A stretch of 64,000 bases of DNA from Zingiber officinale (GCF_018446385.1 NC_055993.1:41847645-41911644), one strand, 5' to 3'. Positions 34,374-45,800 are shown, counted from the stretch's first letter. Numbers and translations: made by a program. Notes: generated by a model not told the origin, from the sequence alone.

Positions 34374-35222
34374 TGATCCGGCGGTTAGAACAGGGGACCC
34401 CCATTCTGAGGGGTCAAGGCCACGTGGAAGTCAAAGGGCCAGGTGGCCGACCGGAGAAGGATGGGTCGACCTCCCGGTCGGCCAACCAGTGAATAACCGA
34501 TGGCAAAAGGCGTCCCGACAGAAGTCGGGGTTTCGGCACTCAATTGAACAGTAGCGAAGGGTTGGGCAGAAGGCCGAAGACAAGGTGACATACTGCTAAC
34601 AGTCCCCACAGCACCTTACCGAGGATCTCCCCAGCATACCGAGGCATACGAAGAGCCGGACGGGATATGAGTGTCGTCCGGCCGGGTGTAAGAGGAGTGC
34701 CGGCCGGACGCCCCGTCCAGCCGGCCGGACGCCCCGTCCAGCCGGCCGGATGGACACCTCGTCATGGGGTAGGGAAAGAAGGATTATTTATATCTTATGA
34801 CAGTTGTCAAGTCCTATGACCAGGCCATACTCCTAATCTGGCGACTAGGTGTTCTGCTGTCCCATCGAGAGCGTGCTTGGACTGTAGCAGTATGGTGTCA
34901 GGTAAGCTCTCTGACAAACACATATCGAGGTATGGGCTAAGAACACGTGCTTGCCTCGGTATGTGTGCATGAGCTCTTTCACTGCTCTATATAAAGAGCC
35001 TTATACTTCGCCGAAGGTACGCGATACACAACTTTGAGAGCCACTTCTTCATTATTCGCTTGCCTAACTTGAGCGTCGGAGGGTCGCCGTCGGGAACCCC
35101 TTCCCGGCCCAATTTCTTTGCAGGTTCGTCGGAGCTTCGTACGATCAGTCGGAGATCTACGTCAGCGACTCGGAGAGCGCCACGTGCCCAGCTTCCGTTG
35201 ATCCAGCTTTCGGACAGGATCA
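34374..35222 (+). repeat. Tat 3' LTR
   Basis: It is 849 bases, from TGATCCGG to GGATCA, and nearly identical to the 5' LTR apart from scattered substitutions and one additional 21-base unit around 34700-34735. It is followed by the TATAT duplication and the last 73 bases of the Tekay LTR. Confidence 0.95.
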
Positions 35223-35300
35223 TATATATTTTTTTATTTCTTTTCTATTCTTCTATTTCTTTTTTCTCTTTTGGAGGAAAGGAAATTTACGGGTGTTACA

Positions 35301-35305
35301 TCTAG
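35301..35305. repeat. Target-site duplication TCTAG (right), Tekay insertion
   Basis: Second copy of the duplication at 13023-13027, directly after the Tekay LTR end GTGTTACA. Confidence 0.95.
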
Positions 35306-35628
35306 ACTCGCTTCATAAAAAGCAGGAGACCCAACGAGTAATGTTGGAGGGTCACTTTTCCTTATCAGATGATCAGTTTAGAGAAGTACAAGATCATTTC
35401 CAGTTTACGAGAAATTTTCAAGGGCAAGTGGTCGAATTTGTTCAGGACTATGATATTGATCAAGCTAGAATGAGAGAATTTATGCAGGGCATGAGCATTA
35501 CTAGTTAACAAGTGGATGCCCTTTATGAATATCATAAGATCCTGAGTGAGACTCCAGGTTTTTCTAGTTTTCCTATTGGTCGTCCACGCGGACCTCCTTT
35601 CTCTCGTCCACCTCAACCACAATATTGA
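35306..35628 (+). pseudogene. ATHILA ORF1-like gene, 3' part
   Basis: The frame broken at 13027 resumes here. It encodes a hydrophilic, Q/E/R-rich and probably helical segment (VMLEGHFSLSDDQFREVQ) and reaches a TAA at 35506-35508, one C-to-T change from Gln. Reading continues in the same frame through a P/R-rich end (GRPRGPPFSRPPQPQY) to TGA at 35626-35628. That tail supports the earlier TAA being a later mutation. No catalytic motif is recognised. Confidence 0.75.
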
Positions 35629-36680
35629 TTTCATCGGGACGATGAAAAGTCTAAGTCTGGGGGGTGGTTTGTAACCTGAAATTTTTTTGCATTTTTGCGT
35701 TTTTGCATTTTTGTTCTTGTCTTGCATTTGTTATGTTTGTTTGGATTATTTTTTACAGTCATTTGACTGTCTTTTAAAGTGTTTTGTGGCATCCCTATTG
35801 AAGAAACATCAATCCTCACTTTTATCCTTACTTGTCCAAAAGTAAATTGTTAGCACGTTTGTATCTTGATTCATGATATTGTAAATGATGCTAGTATGTT
35901 TAGTGTACCTCTTTTCTCTATTTTGAGTAGCATGTTGTGAGCTGAGTATCATATGGAAATAAGTTTGAGTGTTGACTTAACCTTAAGGATCTTACCTTCA
36001 CTTCACATAACTTGAGCTTGAATAGTTAATATCATTGAAATAGTCATGATTCATCTTATTGTTTAGTACTTTGTCTCCATGGTGACTTCTCAAACTCCAT
36101 TTTGGTTACTAGATTAGGCTCAAATCTTGTAAGCTCATTTGGAAAAATCAAAATATCCCAACTTATGTGCTTATGAACTTATGTGTTTAAGTGTTGCACA
36201 ATGCAATCACTTAATGAATGAAAAAAAAAGTGAATGAAAAAGTGGAATGAAAAAAATGTTGAAAAATGAGATATAAAAAATAGTTGTCGTGAGTGGAAAC
36301 TAGCAAGTCACCCCTTTGAGACCGAGTTAGGTTACCGGGGGAATGACTGCTATGATTCTCTTGATATTGAGCACGCCTTTGAGGCCTTGGATTGATTGAG
36401 AAGTATGAACCAAGTGTGTGGCAGGTAAGTGTCTATCACCGGAAACATTAGGAACTCAATTGGATGACGACTTAATTAGGACAAAGATTGAAACTTGAAG
36501 GGTTTGGGTTATATATTTGCACTGTGCATAAGAGACTTATGCTTAAGCCATACTGGGGTTATTTCTCTGATCATGCTTATTAATGAAACTTGTAAATAGA
36601 GTTAGGAAAGTGCATTAAGGATTATGATGCATTATTAAATACATGAATCTTGATTGCGACATTTTGCTTGAGGACAAACA
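35629..36680 (+). other. Athila 3' untranslated region
   Basis: About 1 kb without coding potential. It contains a polypurine-tract-like sequence TAAGTCTGGGGGGTGG at about 35651-35666 and an A-rich simple-repeat patch (GAATGAAAAA units) at 36212-36275. Confidence 0.6.
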
Positions 36681-36700
36681 AAAGTTTAAGTCTGGGGGTG
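36681..36700 (+). promoter_or_regulatory. Polypurine tract of the Athila element
   Basis: AAAGTTTAAGTCTGGGGGTG directly precedes the 3' LTR start TGATGTGCG. The same AAGTCTGGGGG core occurs about 1 kb upstream. Confidence 0.8.
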
Positions 36701-38359
36701 TGATGTGCGTAGATTTTATATGTTTGTTTAGCATGTTTTGATGCACATTTTATATTTTATACATGCTTTGTCTATGCACTTTCATACTTCTTGCTTAACT
36801 TTTAGCATAATTACTCTTCTTTGTTCAGAGATCTGCTCTTATGCATTTTCTATTTTCAGGAGTCAAATTTGGAGAAGAATTGGTGCTCGTAATCAATTCA
36901 ACAATCAAAATGAAGGAAGTTGACACTAGCTATGAGGGCTACACGATCATACCAAGGGAAATGGCCCTGGCCGTGTAGTGATGACAAGGTTGTGCAGCAT
37001 CAACAGTAAAGGGGAATGCCTTGGCCATGTGGAGATGACACGGTCGTGCCACCTTTTCAAGTCAGCCAGTACACGACCGTGTATGGTTACACGGTCGTGT
37101 TGCCTTTCTAGAGCTAAAGTGTGACATGGTCGTGTGTGCCACACGGTCGTGTGACACTTCTAGAGACGAAGACTAACTAGGTCATGTGGATCTGCACGGT
37201 CATGCAAGCCGGCCAAGGATAAAGATTGGCACGGCCGTGTGAGGTTCACACAGCCGTGTGACCTTGGCCGAGAAGGGGAATGCTAAGGCCGTGTGAATCT
37301 CACACGGTCGTGTCCTGGGTCGCGTGGTGCCCAAATTCCCTCTTCGATATATAGGGTTTCTTCCTCTTTGAAAGGGGGAGGCTCTCCCTTTTGGGGAGAT
37401 CAATTCTTAGGTGCGGTTTCCAACATTTAAGAGCAGTTTTTCGTCCAAGATTCGACTCCAAGAGCGGTGAATTGGTTCCGAAGATCACTCGTCGTATTGA
37501 AATAAGCATTCCTATTCTATCTTCTTGATTAAGATCGAAATGTTGACGATCTTCTTATCTTCGGTTCTTTTCTTGTATTCTATGGAGTAGATCCTTTTGT
37601 TCTAAGATGGAGGGAGTATTTGTGATATAAATTGATGTAAGATTCAAGGATTTGCCATCTTCTTGATTCAATGATGTTGTTTTGTTTTGTATCAATTAAT
37701 CTTGTATGGATTGTTGTATTTTGTACCTAATTACCATTCTTGATTGGTTGTTTGTATTTCTTGTGGAATCTTGTAGAGGAATTCTCTAAATTATATGACC
37801 GAGGGGCGTCGTGACAAAACTACCCCGCTAACGGACGTTTAGGGGATCACCTTGAGGGGTGAAACAAGAACCTACAAAGAAGTAGGATGGATTGATGTGC
37901 TAAATTCTATATCTTAATGTGAATTAATTAGTGATGTGTTTCTATATTGTATGATCGAGGGGCATCGTGATAGGGCTGCCTCGCTAATGGACTTCATAGG
38001 AATCATAACTCTTTGATTGCTTAAGGTTTAGATGAGAGTTCTTGACCGGTGTTTTCTGTAGGAGATAACCGAGGACTTCTTACGAATATATTGCAATTGA
38101 GAATAGGGAATTGGTAGGTTACATTACATTAGTGAATATCGCAAAGAAACCAAAACTCCTAGAACCTTCACAAAACTAAATTTCTGCATTTAACCTTTAC
38201 TTCTAATTCTTAGTCATTTCTTAGGTCATATAATCTCTTGTTTGATTGTTTAGCTAATTCGCTTTTGAGACATCCTTAGTGATTATAACCAGTCCCTATG
38301 AATTTGGTATTCTTTTATTACCGACGACGTAACCGTATACTTACAGTGCGTAATAATCA
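36701..38359 (+). repeat. Athila 3' LTR
   Basis: It starts TGATGTGCGTAG after the polypurine tract and ends near 38359 (GTGCGTAATAATCA), where recognisable Angela LTR sequence begins. It contains palindromic repeats at 36945-37325 and a diverged direct repeat of GACCGAGGGGCGTCGTGA-type blocks at 37798 and 37952. No matching 5' LTR exists in the window, so the end position is inferred from the neighbour. Confidence 0.75.
36945..37325. repeat. Degenerate CACGGTCGTGT repeats in the Athila LTR
   Basis: A series of GGTCGTGT, GGCCGTGT and ACACGGTCG halves, including the palindrome-like pair CACGGCCGTGTGAGG at about 37230 and a unit with CTTGGCCGAGAAGGGGAA at about 37263 that resembles the Tekay 53-bp unit. 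Spacing is irregular, about 50-60 bases. Confidence 0.75.
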
Positions 38360-38570
38360 TGGATATATATATATTCTTCCACTATCAATTCAACAAATTA
38401 ATATACTATATGTTAGAACCTACTACTCTAGGATATTATTGTACTTATTCAGCTAACACATATCTGAAGTAAGTATAACAACTATAAACATTATCTTTTA
38501 CTAATAAAATATGATACAATATATCCTTTGTCAATCATCTAATAATTGACTCTTACGGCTGATAATAACA
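38360..38570 (-). repeat. Old Angela 3' LTR remnant
   Basis: It aligns with the last 200 bases of the younger LTRs (the CACTATC..TTCAA block, then TATTATTGTACTTA, then AAGTAAGTATAA) and ends in TAACA before a reverse polypurine tract ATCTTCCACTAGC. The rest of this LTR was lost at the Athila junction. Confidence 0.75.
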
Positions 38571-39478
38571 ATCTTCCACTAGCACTAGTGTCAATTACTA
38601 ACATATATAATACCTAGTGACCTAGTGTGATCATCATACTTCCTCTGTACCAAAACCTTAGTCAGAGGATCCATAATGTTAGAAACAGTAGGCATTCTAC
38701 ATAGTCTCACATTTCATCTATCGATGATCTCTCGAATGAGATGAAACTATCGTAGTATATGTTTGGATCGCTGATGAGAGTGAGGTTCCTTAGTCTGTGC
38801 TATAGTCCCATTATTATCACAATAGAGGTCAATTGGATTCGCTATGCTAGGAGCTACACCAAGCTCTATAATAATTTTTTAAATCCAAATAGACTCTTTT
38901 GCTACACTAGAAGCAGTAATATCCTCGACCTTTGTAGTCGAATCAGTAACTATGTCTTGCTTTGAACTCTTTTAGCTCACAACACCATCATTTATGCAAA
39001 ATACATATCCTGATTATAATCTAAAATCATCCTTATCTGTTTGAAAGCTTACATCACTGTAACCCTTTACATGGAGCTCCTCATCGCTTCCAAATATCAT
39101 GAAATAATCTTTCGTTCTTCGCAAGTACTTAAGACTATTCTTGATTGTTGTTCAATGACTTTCACCTAGATTTGACTGGTATCTGTTCATCATGCTTAAT
39201 GCACACAAGATATCAAGACAAGTACATAACATGATAAACATGATCGATCTAATAGCAGATGTATAAGGAATGTTATCTATGTTATCCCTTTCCTCCCTAC
39301 TAAAGGGGCATTGAGCCTTTGAAAGGCTCACTTCATGTGACATTAGTAGAAATCTCTTCTTTAAATTTTACATGGTAAAATGATTAAGCACTTTGTTAAT
39401 ATATGTACTCTAACTTAGGCCAAGTAATATTTTAGATTTATCTCTATAGATCTTAATACCTTAAATATAGGATGCATA
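38571..39478 (-). pseudogene. Old Angela RNase H region
   Basis: The reverse strand encodes a degraded RNase H: matches to the young copies include HEVSLSKAQCPFSREERD and the NRYQSNLGESH block (39152-39343). Many stops and substitutions are present. It breaks at 39478 where a solo LTR inserted. Confidence 0.8.
39474..39478. repeat. Target-site duplication GCATA (left), solo LTR copy 2
   Basis: GCATA precedes TGTCACGCCCC at 39479 and recurs at 42701-42705 after TATTTTACA. Joining the flanks restores the alignment with the young Angela RT region near 57225. Confidence 0.92.
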
Positions 39479-42400
39479 TGTCACGCCCCAGAGGAGTCCC
39501 TGTCCGAAGAAATTTCGACAGCACCTCCCCTTTACGGGTGACAATCTGAAGCATTTCTATAGGGATAATATACATCAGCCACAAGCGACTGGAATATACA
39601 CACAACCACGCAGTTATATATATATCATCAGCCCACATGGCTGGAACAAAACCAACACAACGAAAATGACAGAAACCCAATACTAACCAAAGCACAAAAA
39701 CTGCTAGCCGGCTAGGCTTACACAACCAACAACAAATACAAAATACCACATAACAATATCAACACTCCAAAAATAAAACCGGAGTACAGAGCTAAACAAA
39801 CTGATACATAAAACAAACAAAACATACGTGAAACCGATAAGTCTTCTAATGTGACGTGGGGACCAGCAGACAGGATGCTCCAAGCGACACCATAAATAAC
39901 CTGGTACCTGAAAAAGATAGTGTCAACGGGGATGAGTTCAACAACTCAGCGAATACCAATGGACATGAGTAGTAAGATATATCTAACAGCAACAAACATG
40001 GAATACAGCTTCCTAATCATATATAGGGAATATGCAAAACTGAAAGGTAACTGAGGAAGCTGTACTCACCAGGAACTCCTATCCAGACAAAAGGGTCGTC
40101 AAACTGAAAGTGTCAATAATCCTGTATGCAGGTCAAAGGTATGCATCCAACCAAAATGCAGCAACCAAATGCAGCAAACACAATCACAATAATATAAATA
40201 CATCAATGCATATGACGCTAATGATCACCCCTGACACCAGTCAGTCCTCTCACACACAAATGGCGAGACCGAGTGGGTAGCTATGACAACCGTGCACTCT
40301 GTCGTCTCCCTGATGAGTGACCGAGTGGACGGGATGTTGTCGGAGTACCTGCCCCGTGACCCCAAATCATAAATGGGGAGCTCAATGCTCTCAACTCCGA
40401 CACGATGACGGGAGGTATCTCTCGGCTACCACGCCGAGTCACGACCAACGGAGCCAAACGAGTCCACCGTCTACTACTGCTACACTAAATGCCAGCGAGC
40501 CAAACAGAAACTGACTGCCGGCTACCACGCCGGGTCATATGACCAACGGAGCTAAACAGCAGAACCGCCACACACCGCCCGATATACCACTAAACCATGA
40601 GTGGGGGTGTGTGCAGTACATGGCGATGGGCTCAACCATAGTGGAGCCGACAATCGCACAGCATGCAATCATGATGCATGTCACTATGCATAACAAAAAC
40701 TTATCAACATAACCATATCCATATATACAAAATGGGTACTGTAAAAACGATGGTCACATACCAAAATCTATAGTACACAGGTCAGATAGAATATCAAAAA
40801 CCTATGTCCTGAACATAATAAGTATGGAATATCCTGATCAGTATAGAAAAATCCATATATACATAATATGGGTACCACAGTATCAGTAGGTCAATCCACG
40901 GATCTAGGGCATACAGGTCCTCTATGGTATAGCAACCTAGATCCTAAACATATCTCCTTCCATAACATATGTACCAACAATATGTACATATCAAGAATCA
41001 AGGTCTAGGTACACGAATCATATATGATATACAAATAGAGGTACACAAGTCAGTCATGACATAAAACCTAAGTATCAGACAATCTCGATACACATGACTG
41101 AAACCAAAAGTCCAGAACCTAGTCCTAACCTTAGTAAAACATGGTATGTCACTTATTCTAGAAACTAAGATACTCATGGTAATACAGTACTCATGGCAAT
41201 AAATCACATGATATAAGCACGGATACGTCACAGGCGATAAACCTAACATGCTATGGATATCAAACAGTGACATACCAAAGACAAACATGTTCATTGCTTG
41301 TAGTTATAAAATACTATGCATATCCAAAGACAACATCATAAAAGATAAGTCAAGAGGTACCCGCCTCCAATAGAAGGGTCCAATCCGATCCAAATCCAAC
41401 GTCGAGATGCTCGTCTCGTGTTAAAGTCCTGTAATACATGGTATACCGATTTAGCTAATTATATATAAATTAATTAGCTAGATCAAATCTCCGAGAAGCC
41501 AACCTAAATCCACATCAAATTAGAAAGTTATGGTTCACTTCTATTTGATAATCTTAGTCTTCTTTCATAGTTGATATCTTTGAACTAATCAACTAGAGAT
41601 GTCAACCAATAAATAAATCTGTAACCCATAATCAAGTAGATTAAGCAAATCTTAAACCATTTTACCTTCCAATGAGGATTTTGCTTCACACAAAATCAAT
41701 CCAAACTTAGCCAACTCTAAGACTAGTTCATTCAACATCTCATATTAGTAAGCATCAATTTATCAAACATATGAGAAATTAACAAACCGAATCTCACCAA
41801 ATCAGATTTGCACATCTCGGTGGATAGTTCCAGTGCAGTTGTGATGAAGTAAAGCATCTCTTATCAAATCCGAAAGGAAATTGGACGATCGTCATCCAAT
41901 ACAGTTGCCCTAAACCAACACCACATTTTAGATCCAGTACCTAAATCCTTTGCTAGGTTTATTGTTTACCTCTATAGTGGCAGCAGGCAGTAGAGCACCG
42001 CCGTGATCATTAGAGAGGTGTTGCTAGCCGACTAACTTGCCATCAACAGCTAAGATCTAGCATTATGGTGATCGACGATATCCCGATGTCCCACCACAAA
42101 GATGAAGGAAGCCTTGTCTTCTGATGGAAGAAAAATGAGAACATGGCAAAACTAGGGCACGAGGATCCATCGGATCGACGGCGGCAATGGCCGGTGGCGA
42201 GAGGCTAGGGCACTGGGTGCCCGGCGGTGGCGCCGGCACTAGGGCAGAGAAGGAGCGGCTCTGCTCGACGACCGAAGGAGAGGGCTCGCGGTGACCGGCT
42301 GTCAGTTGTCAACGCCGGCATCTTGCTTCACGCCATTGGTGGTCGACGGCGCTGCTCGGGTGGCTGGCAATCTGAGATCGGCGCGGCGGAGAGTGAATGG

Positions 42401-42700
42401 AGGAAGGCAGAACCGTCGGCATCGCATCGGTTAGGACACGGGGTTGGGGGAAATCGGGAGAGGGAAGCGGCGTGGGAGAGGAGAAGAAAATAAAAAGAAA
42501 AGATATATAAAAGAAAAAGGAAATGATTTAAAGAAAATAAACATTTCCTCTTTAAAATAGGGTAGCCTAAACAGGCCTTCCCGGGCCCTATTTTTATCCC
42601 CGTAAACTCGTCCATACGGTCTCCGAAAAATTTCCGGAAAATCTCCAAAAATTCCGAAAAATTCTCTTATTAATATTCGCCATTTTTTCGGTATTTTACA
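39479..42700. mobile_element. Solo LTR, long-LTR family, copy 2
   Basis: It begins TGTCACGCCCC and ends TATTTTACA and is related to 13362-16187 at both ends and internally. At 3.2 kb it is about 400 bases longer than copy 1. A GC-rich segment at 42170-42490 corresponds to the GC-rich segment of copy 1. The open frames there (such as 42227-42493) are low-complexity and not called. No protein domain or second LTR is present. Confidence 0.9.
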
Positions 42701-42705
42701 GCATA

Positions 42706-45700
42706 ACCTAAGTCTTTCATTGAGAAACAATTCTCAAGCCAAGTCTCCATAGACTATAGGATAGGGATATCATTTCCAATGAGAAGTATGTCATCTACAT
42801 ATAATATCATAGAGATAAAAGTACTCCCACTAATCATTTTATAGACACAAGATTTATCTTCATTCTTAATAAAGTCAAACTCTTTAATTACATCATCAAA
42901 TTGAAGATTCTAGGTTCTAGAAGCTTGCTTTAATCTATAAACAGACCTTTGCAACTTACATACCTTTCCAACATCCTTTGGATCTACAAAACCCTCAGGC
43001 TGTGTCATGTACACATTCTCGAGTAAACTTCTATGAAGGAATATAATTTTAACATCCATCTACCAAATCTCATAATCATAGTAAGTTGCAATAGCAAGTA
43101 AGATCCAAATAGACTTAAACATTACAACTGGTAAAAATATTTTATCATAGTCTATACCATGAATTTGATTGAATCATTTAGCTACCAATTACCCTTTATA
43201 TGTACACACTTGACCATCCATGTTAATTTTCTTCTAAAAATCCATTTACACCTAATAGGTTTGATATCTTCAGGTAAGTCAACAGAGTCCATACTTGGTT
43301 GGAATATATGTATTGTATTTCGAACCTCATGACCTCTAGCTATTTCTAAGAATCTGAGTTCATCACAACTTCCTGATAGGATGTTAGCTCATTCAAATCA
43401 ACAAGCATTATATCATTTTTATCAGACAGGATAAATGAATATCTCTTAGGTTGATAACATATTCTATTAGATCTATGTAGAACTTATTCTACTCGAACAG
43501 GTTGTTGCTCCATAACTTCTTGTGGTGTAACAGAGTCATGATCTACAATACTTTGTAATACCTGTTCAATTTTTATCAAGGCCTCAGGGCTAATTCAAAT
43601 TTTTTCAAGATTTACTTTTCTCCCACTAGTTTTTTTTAGAAATAAATTCTCTTTCTAGAAAAAATACCATTTCTAGTGACAAACACTTTGCCTTATATGG
43701 GATTATAAAAGTAATATCCTTTCATTTCCTTGGGAAACTCTATAAAATAGCACTTATTAGATTTGGGTCCTAGTTTCTCTGAGATTTGTCGTCGAACATA
43801 AGTCTTACAACCCCAAATCTTCATGAATGACATATTGGCACTCTACCTAGTCCATATCGTATATGGTGTCTTTGTGATTGTCTTAGATGGAATGCAATTG
43901 TGTGAATGCAACCATCTTTAAAGCATGCCCCCAAAATGACGAAGGAAGATCCCTCTGACTCATCATTAATCGTACCATATCTACTAAAGTACAATTTCTC
44001 CATTCTGATTCACCATTCTACTATGGTGTGCTAGGTGGAGTGAGTTGGGATAGGATTCCTAACTCAACTAGATGATCACAAAACTCTTAGCTTAGGTATT
44101 CACCACCTTGATCTAATCAAAGTATCTTTTTTACTTTTGCCAAGTTAGTTTTATACTTCATTCTTGAATTCTTTAAACTTTTCAAAGGATTCTGACTTGT
44201 CTTTCATTAAATACACATAGTTATATATACTGAAATTATCAGTAAAAGTAATGAACTATTGATAGCCTTCTCTAGCTGCTATATTGAAAGAACTATGTGC
44301 ATCACTATGTATTAGTTCTAACAAATCATTAGCTCCTTCGCTATGTCCACTAAAAGGAGTTTTTGTCATTTTTCTTAGTAGACAAGATTCACTTATCTCA
44401 TATGATTCAAAATTAAATGAGTCCAAAAGTCCATTCTTTTGGAGTTTTGGTATACATTTCTCATTTATATGACCCAAGCGACAATACTAGAGATATATTT
44501 TGTTTAAAAAATTAGATTTTAATCATTTTGTATTTATTTTATAGATTGAGTTTTTAAGGTCTAGAACATAGAATCTATTTATTAGTTATGCACTATAATA
44601 GAGCATGTCATTTAAATAAATAGAACAATATTTGTCCTTTATTATAAATGAAAATCCTTTCCTATCCAAGTAAAATAGAAATTATGTTCTTAGTCAAAAC
44701 AAGCACATAATAGCACTCCTTAAGTTCTAAAACAAGCCCAGTGAGAAAAGATAAGAAATATGTTCCTACAGTTATAGTAGCAACTCTTGTGTCATTGCCT
44801 ACTCATAAGTCTATTTCACCCTTTGTTAATGATCTACTCTTTCTTAGCTCTTGTACATTAGTACAAATGTGAGATGTACAACCGGTATCTAATTCTCATG
44901 AAGAAAAAATGAATAGATTGACTTCTATAACATATATACTTGAGATAGAAGTCTCACTCTTTTTCTTTTTTACTTCCTCTAAGTACAACTTGCAGTTCTT
45001 CTTCTAGTGTCTGGTCTCACAACAGTGGAAGCAGATTCCTTCCTTCGTCACCCCACCTTTAGGTTTCAGTTCATGAGATTTGGTCTTGCCTTTGGCTTGG
45101 GGCTTACCCTTACCTTGGGCTTCTATTTTCTTTTTCCCTTTTGCACCATTAAAATGGTACTAGGCTTTATCTTCTTAAGATTAAGTTCAGCAGTTCTTAA
45201 CATATTTAACATCTCAAGTAATGGTTTTCCAATTTTATCCATGTTATAGTTCATGACAAATTGACTATAGCTTTCTGACAATGATTGTAGAATAAGGTCA
45301 GTGGCTAATTCTTGGCTCAATTGAAATCCCAATCTCTCAAGGTTCTCAATGTACCCAATCATTTTTAGTACATGAATTCCTACGGGACTTCCTTCTTATA
45401 TTCTGCATTGAAATAAAGCCTTAGATATTTCAAATCTTTCATGCCTTGTCTGCCCCTGATATAGTTGTCTAAGATATTCAACCATATCGTAAGCATCTAT
45501 GTTCTTATGTTACTTCTGGAGCTTGGAGTTCATGGTGGCAAGCATAAGGCATGACACATCTAAAGCATCATCCTAATGCTTCTTATGAGCATCCTTATCA
45601 GCACAAGTAGCATTAGAGGCGGGTGGTTGAGGAATAGGCTGACGTATAATTTTATCTCTTGCTTGAGAATAATTATTAAGTTTTTATATCAATCTAGAAA

Positions 45701-45800
45701 ATTATCTCTATTGAGCTTATCCTTATTAAGGACAAATCATAGTGAGAGAGTATTAGATGTGTGTGTTGACATGGTGATCTATAATAATAAATGCATAAAT
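42706..45800 (-). pseudogene. Old Angela gag-pol, heavily degraded
   Basis: Minus-strand remnants: gag start near 45780; a gag C-terminal block in 45123-45362 (MIGYIENLERLGFQLSQELA); a damaged zinc knuckle near 45000-45030 whose Gly-His-Trp part reads Arg-His-stop; protease about 44880; a pre-integrase and integrase block in 44256-44477 (MTKTPFSGHSEGANDLLELIHSD, with a catalytic Asp); the end of integrase near 43850; and the RT N-terminal and YVDD region at 42706-43250. The codon aligned with the stop shared by both young copies is TGG here. The many stops and frameshifts make this clearly older than the other two copies. Confidence 0.85.

Larger units (their letters stand above)
24019..35222 (+). 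mobile_element. Tat-type Gypsy retrotransposon, structurally complete
   Basis: It has two closely similar LTRs (24019-24846 and 34374-35222), a primer-binding site, a gag-pol in one frame (24893-29980), a 65-bp tandem array, an antisense gene and a polypurine tract before the 3' LTR. A second, archaeal-type RNase H domain between the standard RNase H and integrase marks the Tat clade. It is the innermost insertion of its stack and has few disabling changes, so it is probably the youngest there. Confidence 0.95.
13028..35300 (-). mobile_element. Tekay-type Gypsy element, itself invaded twice
   Basis: Two related LTRs (13028-18055 and 21877-35300) flank a minus-strand gag-pol (about 18060-21660), with a primer-binding site inside the right LTR edge and a 5-bp target duplication TCTAG on both sides. 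A solo LTR splits the left LTR and a complete Tat element splits the right one. After both are removed, each LTR is about 2.2 kb. The internal region is only 3.8 kb because the integrase core is deleted. RT sequence and a chromodomain-like tail place it with chromoviruses of the Tekay/Del type. Confidence 0.9.
21877..35300 (-). repeat. Tekay 5' LTR (right), split by the Tat element
   Basis: LTR sequence occupies 21877-24018 and 35228-35300; the piece between is the Tat element with its TATAT duplication. The ends read TTTAATGCCC (diverged from TGTAACGCCC) and GGGTGTTACA. It carries the 53-bp array at 22030-22390, a CA microsatellite at about 22603-22622 and GGTTCATATCC at 23982-23992, matching the B-box-like motif of the other LTR. 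Confidence 0.9.
8320..38359 (+). mobile_element. Athila-type Gypsy derivative lacking RT/IN and 5' LTR
   Basis: Parts in order: gag and protease (8412-10903), a leader with palindromic repeats (10904-11856), an ATHILA ORF1-like gene (11857-13027, resuming at 35306-35628), a 3' untranslated region, a polypurine tract and the 3' LTR (36701-38359). The Tekay insertion (13028-35300) accounts for 22 kb of the span. No reverse transcriptase, RNase H or integrase sequence is found between protease and ORF1, and no LTR precedes gag. The left edge abuts minus-strand SIRE gag. The right edge abuts an old Angela LTR, so one boundary has been lost by deletion or recombination. Confidence 0.8.

Noticed and set aside
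42227..42730. Open frames in the GC-rich block of solo LTR copy 2
   Set aside because: Same cause as in copy 1; no domain and no conservation of the peptide between the two copies that I can see.
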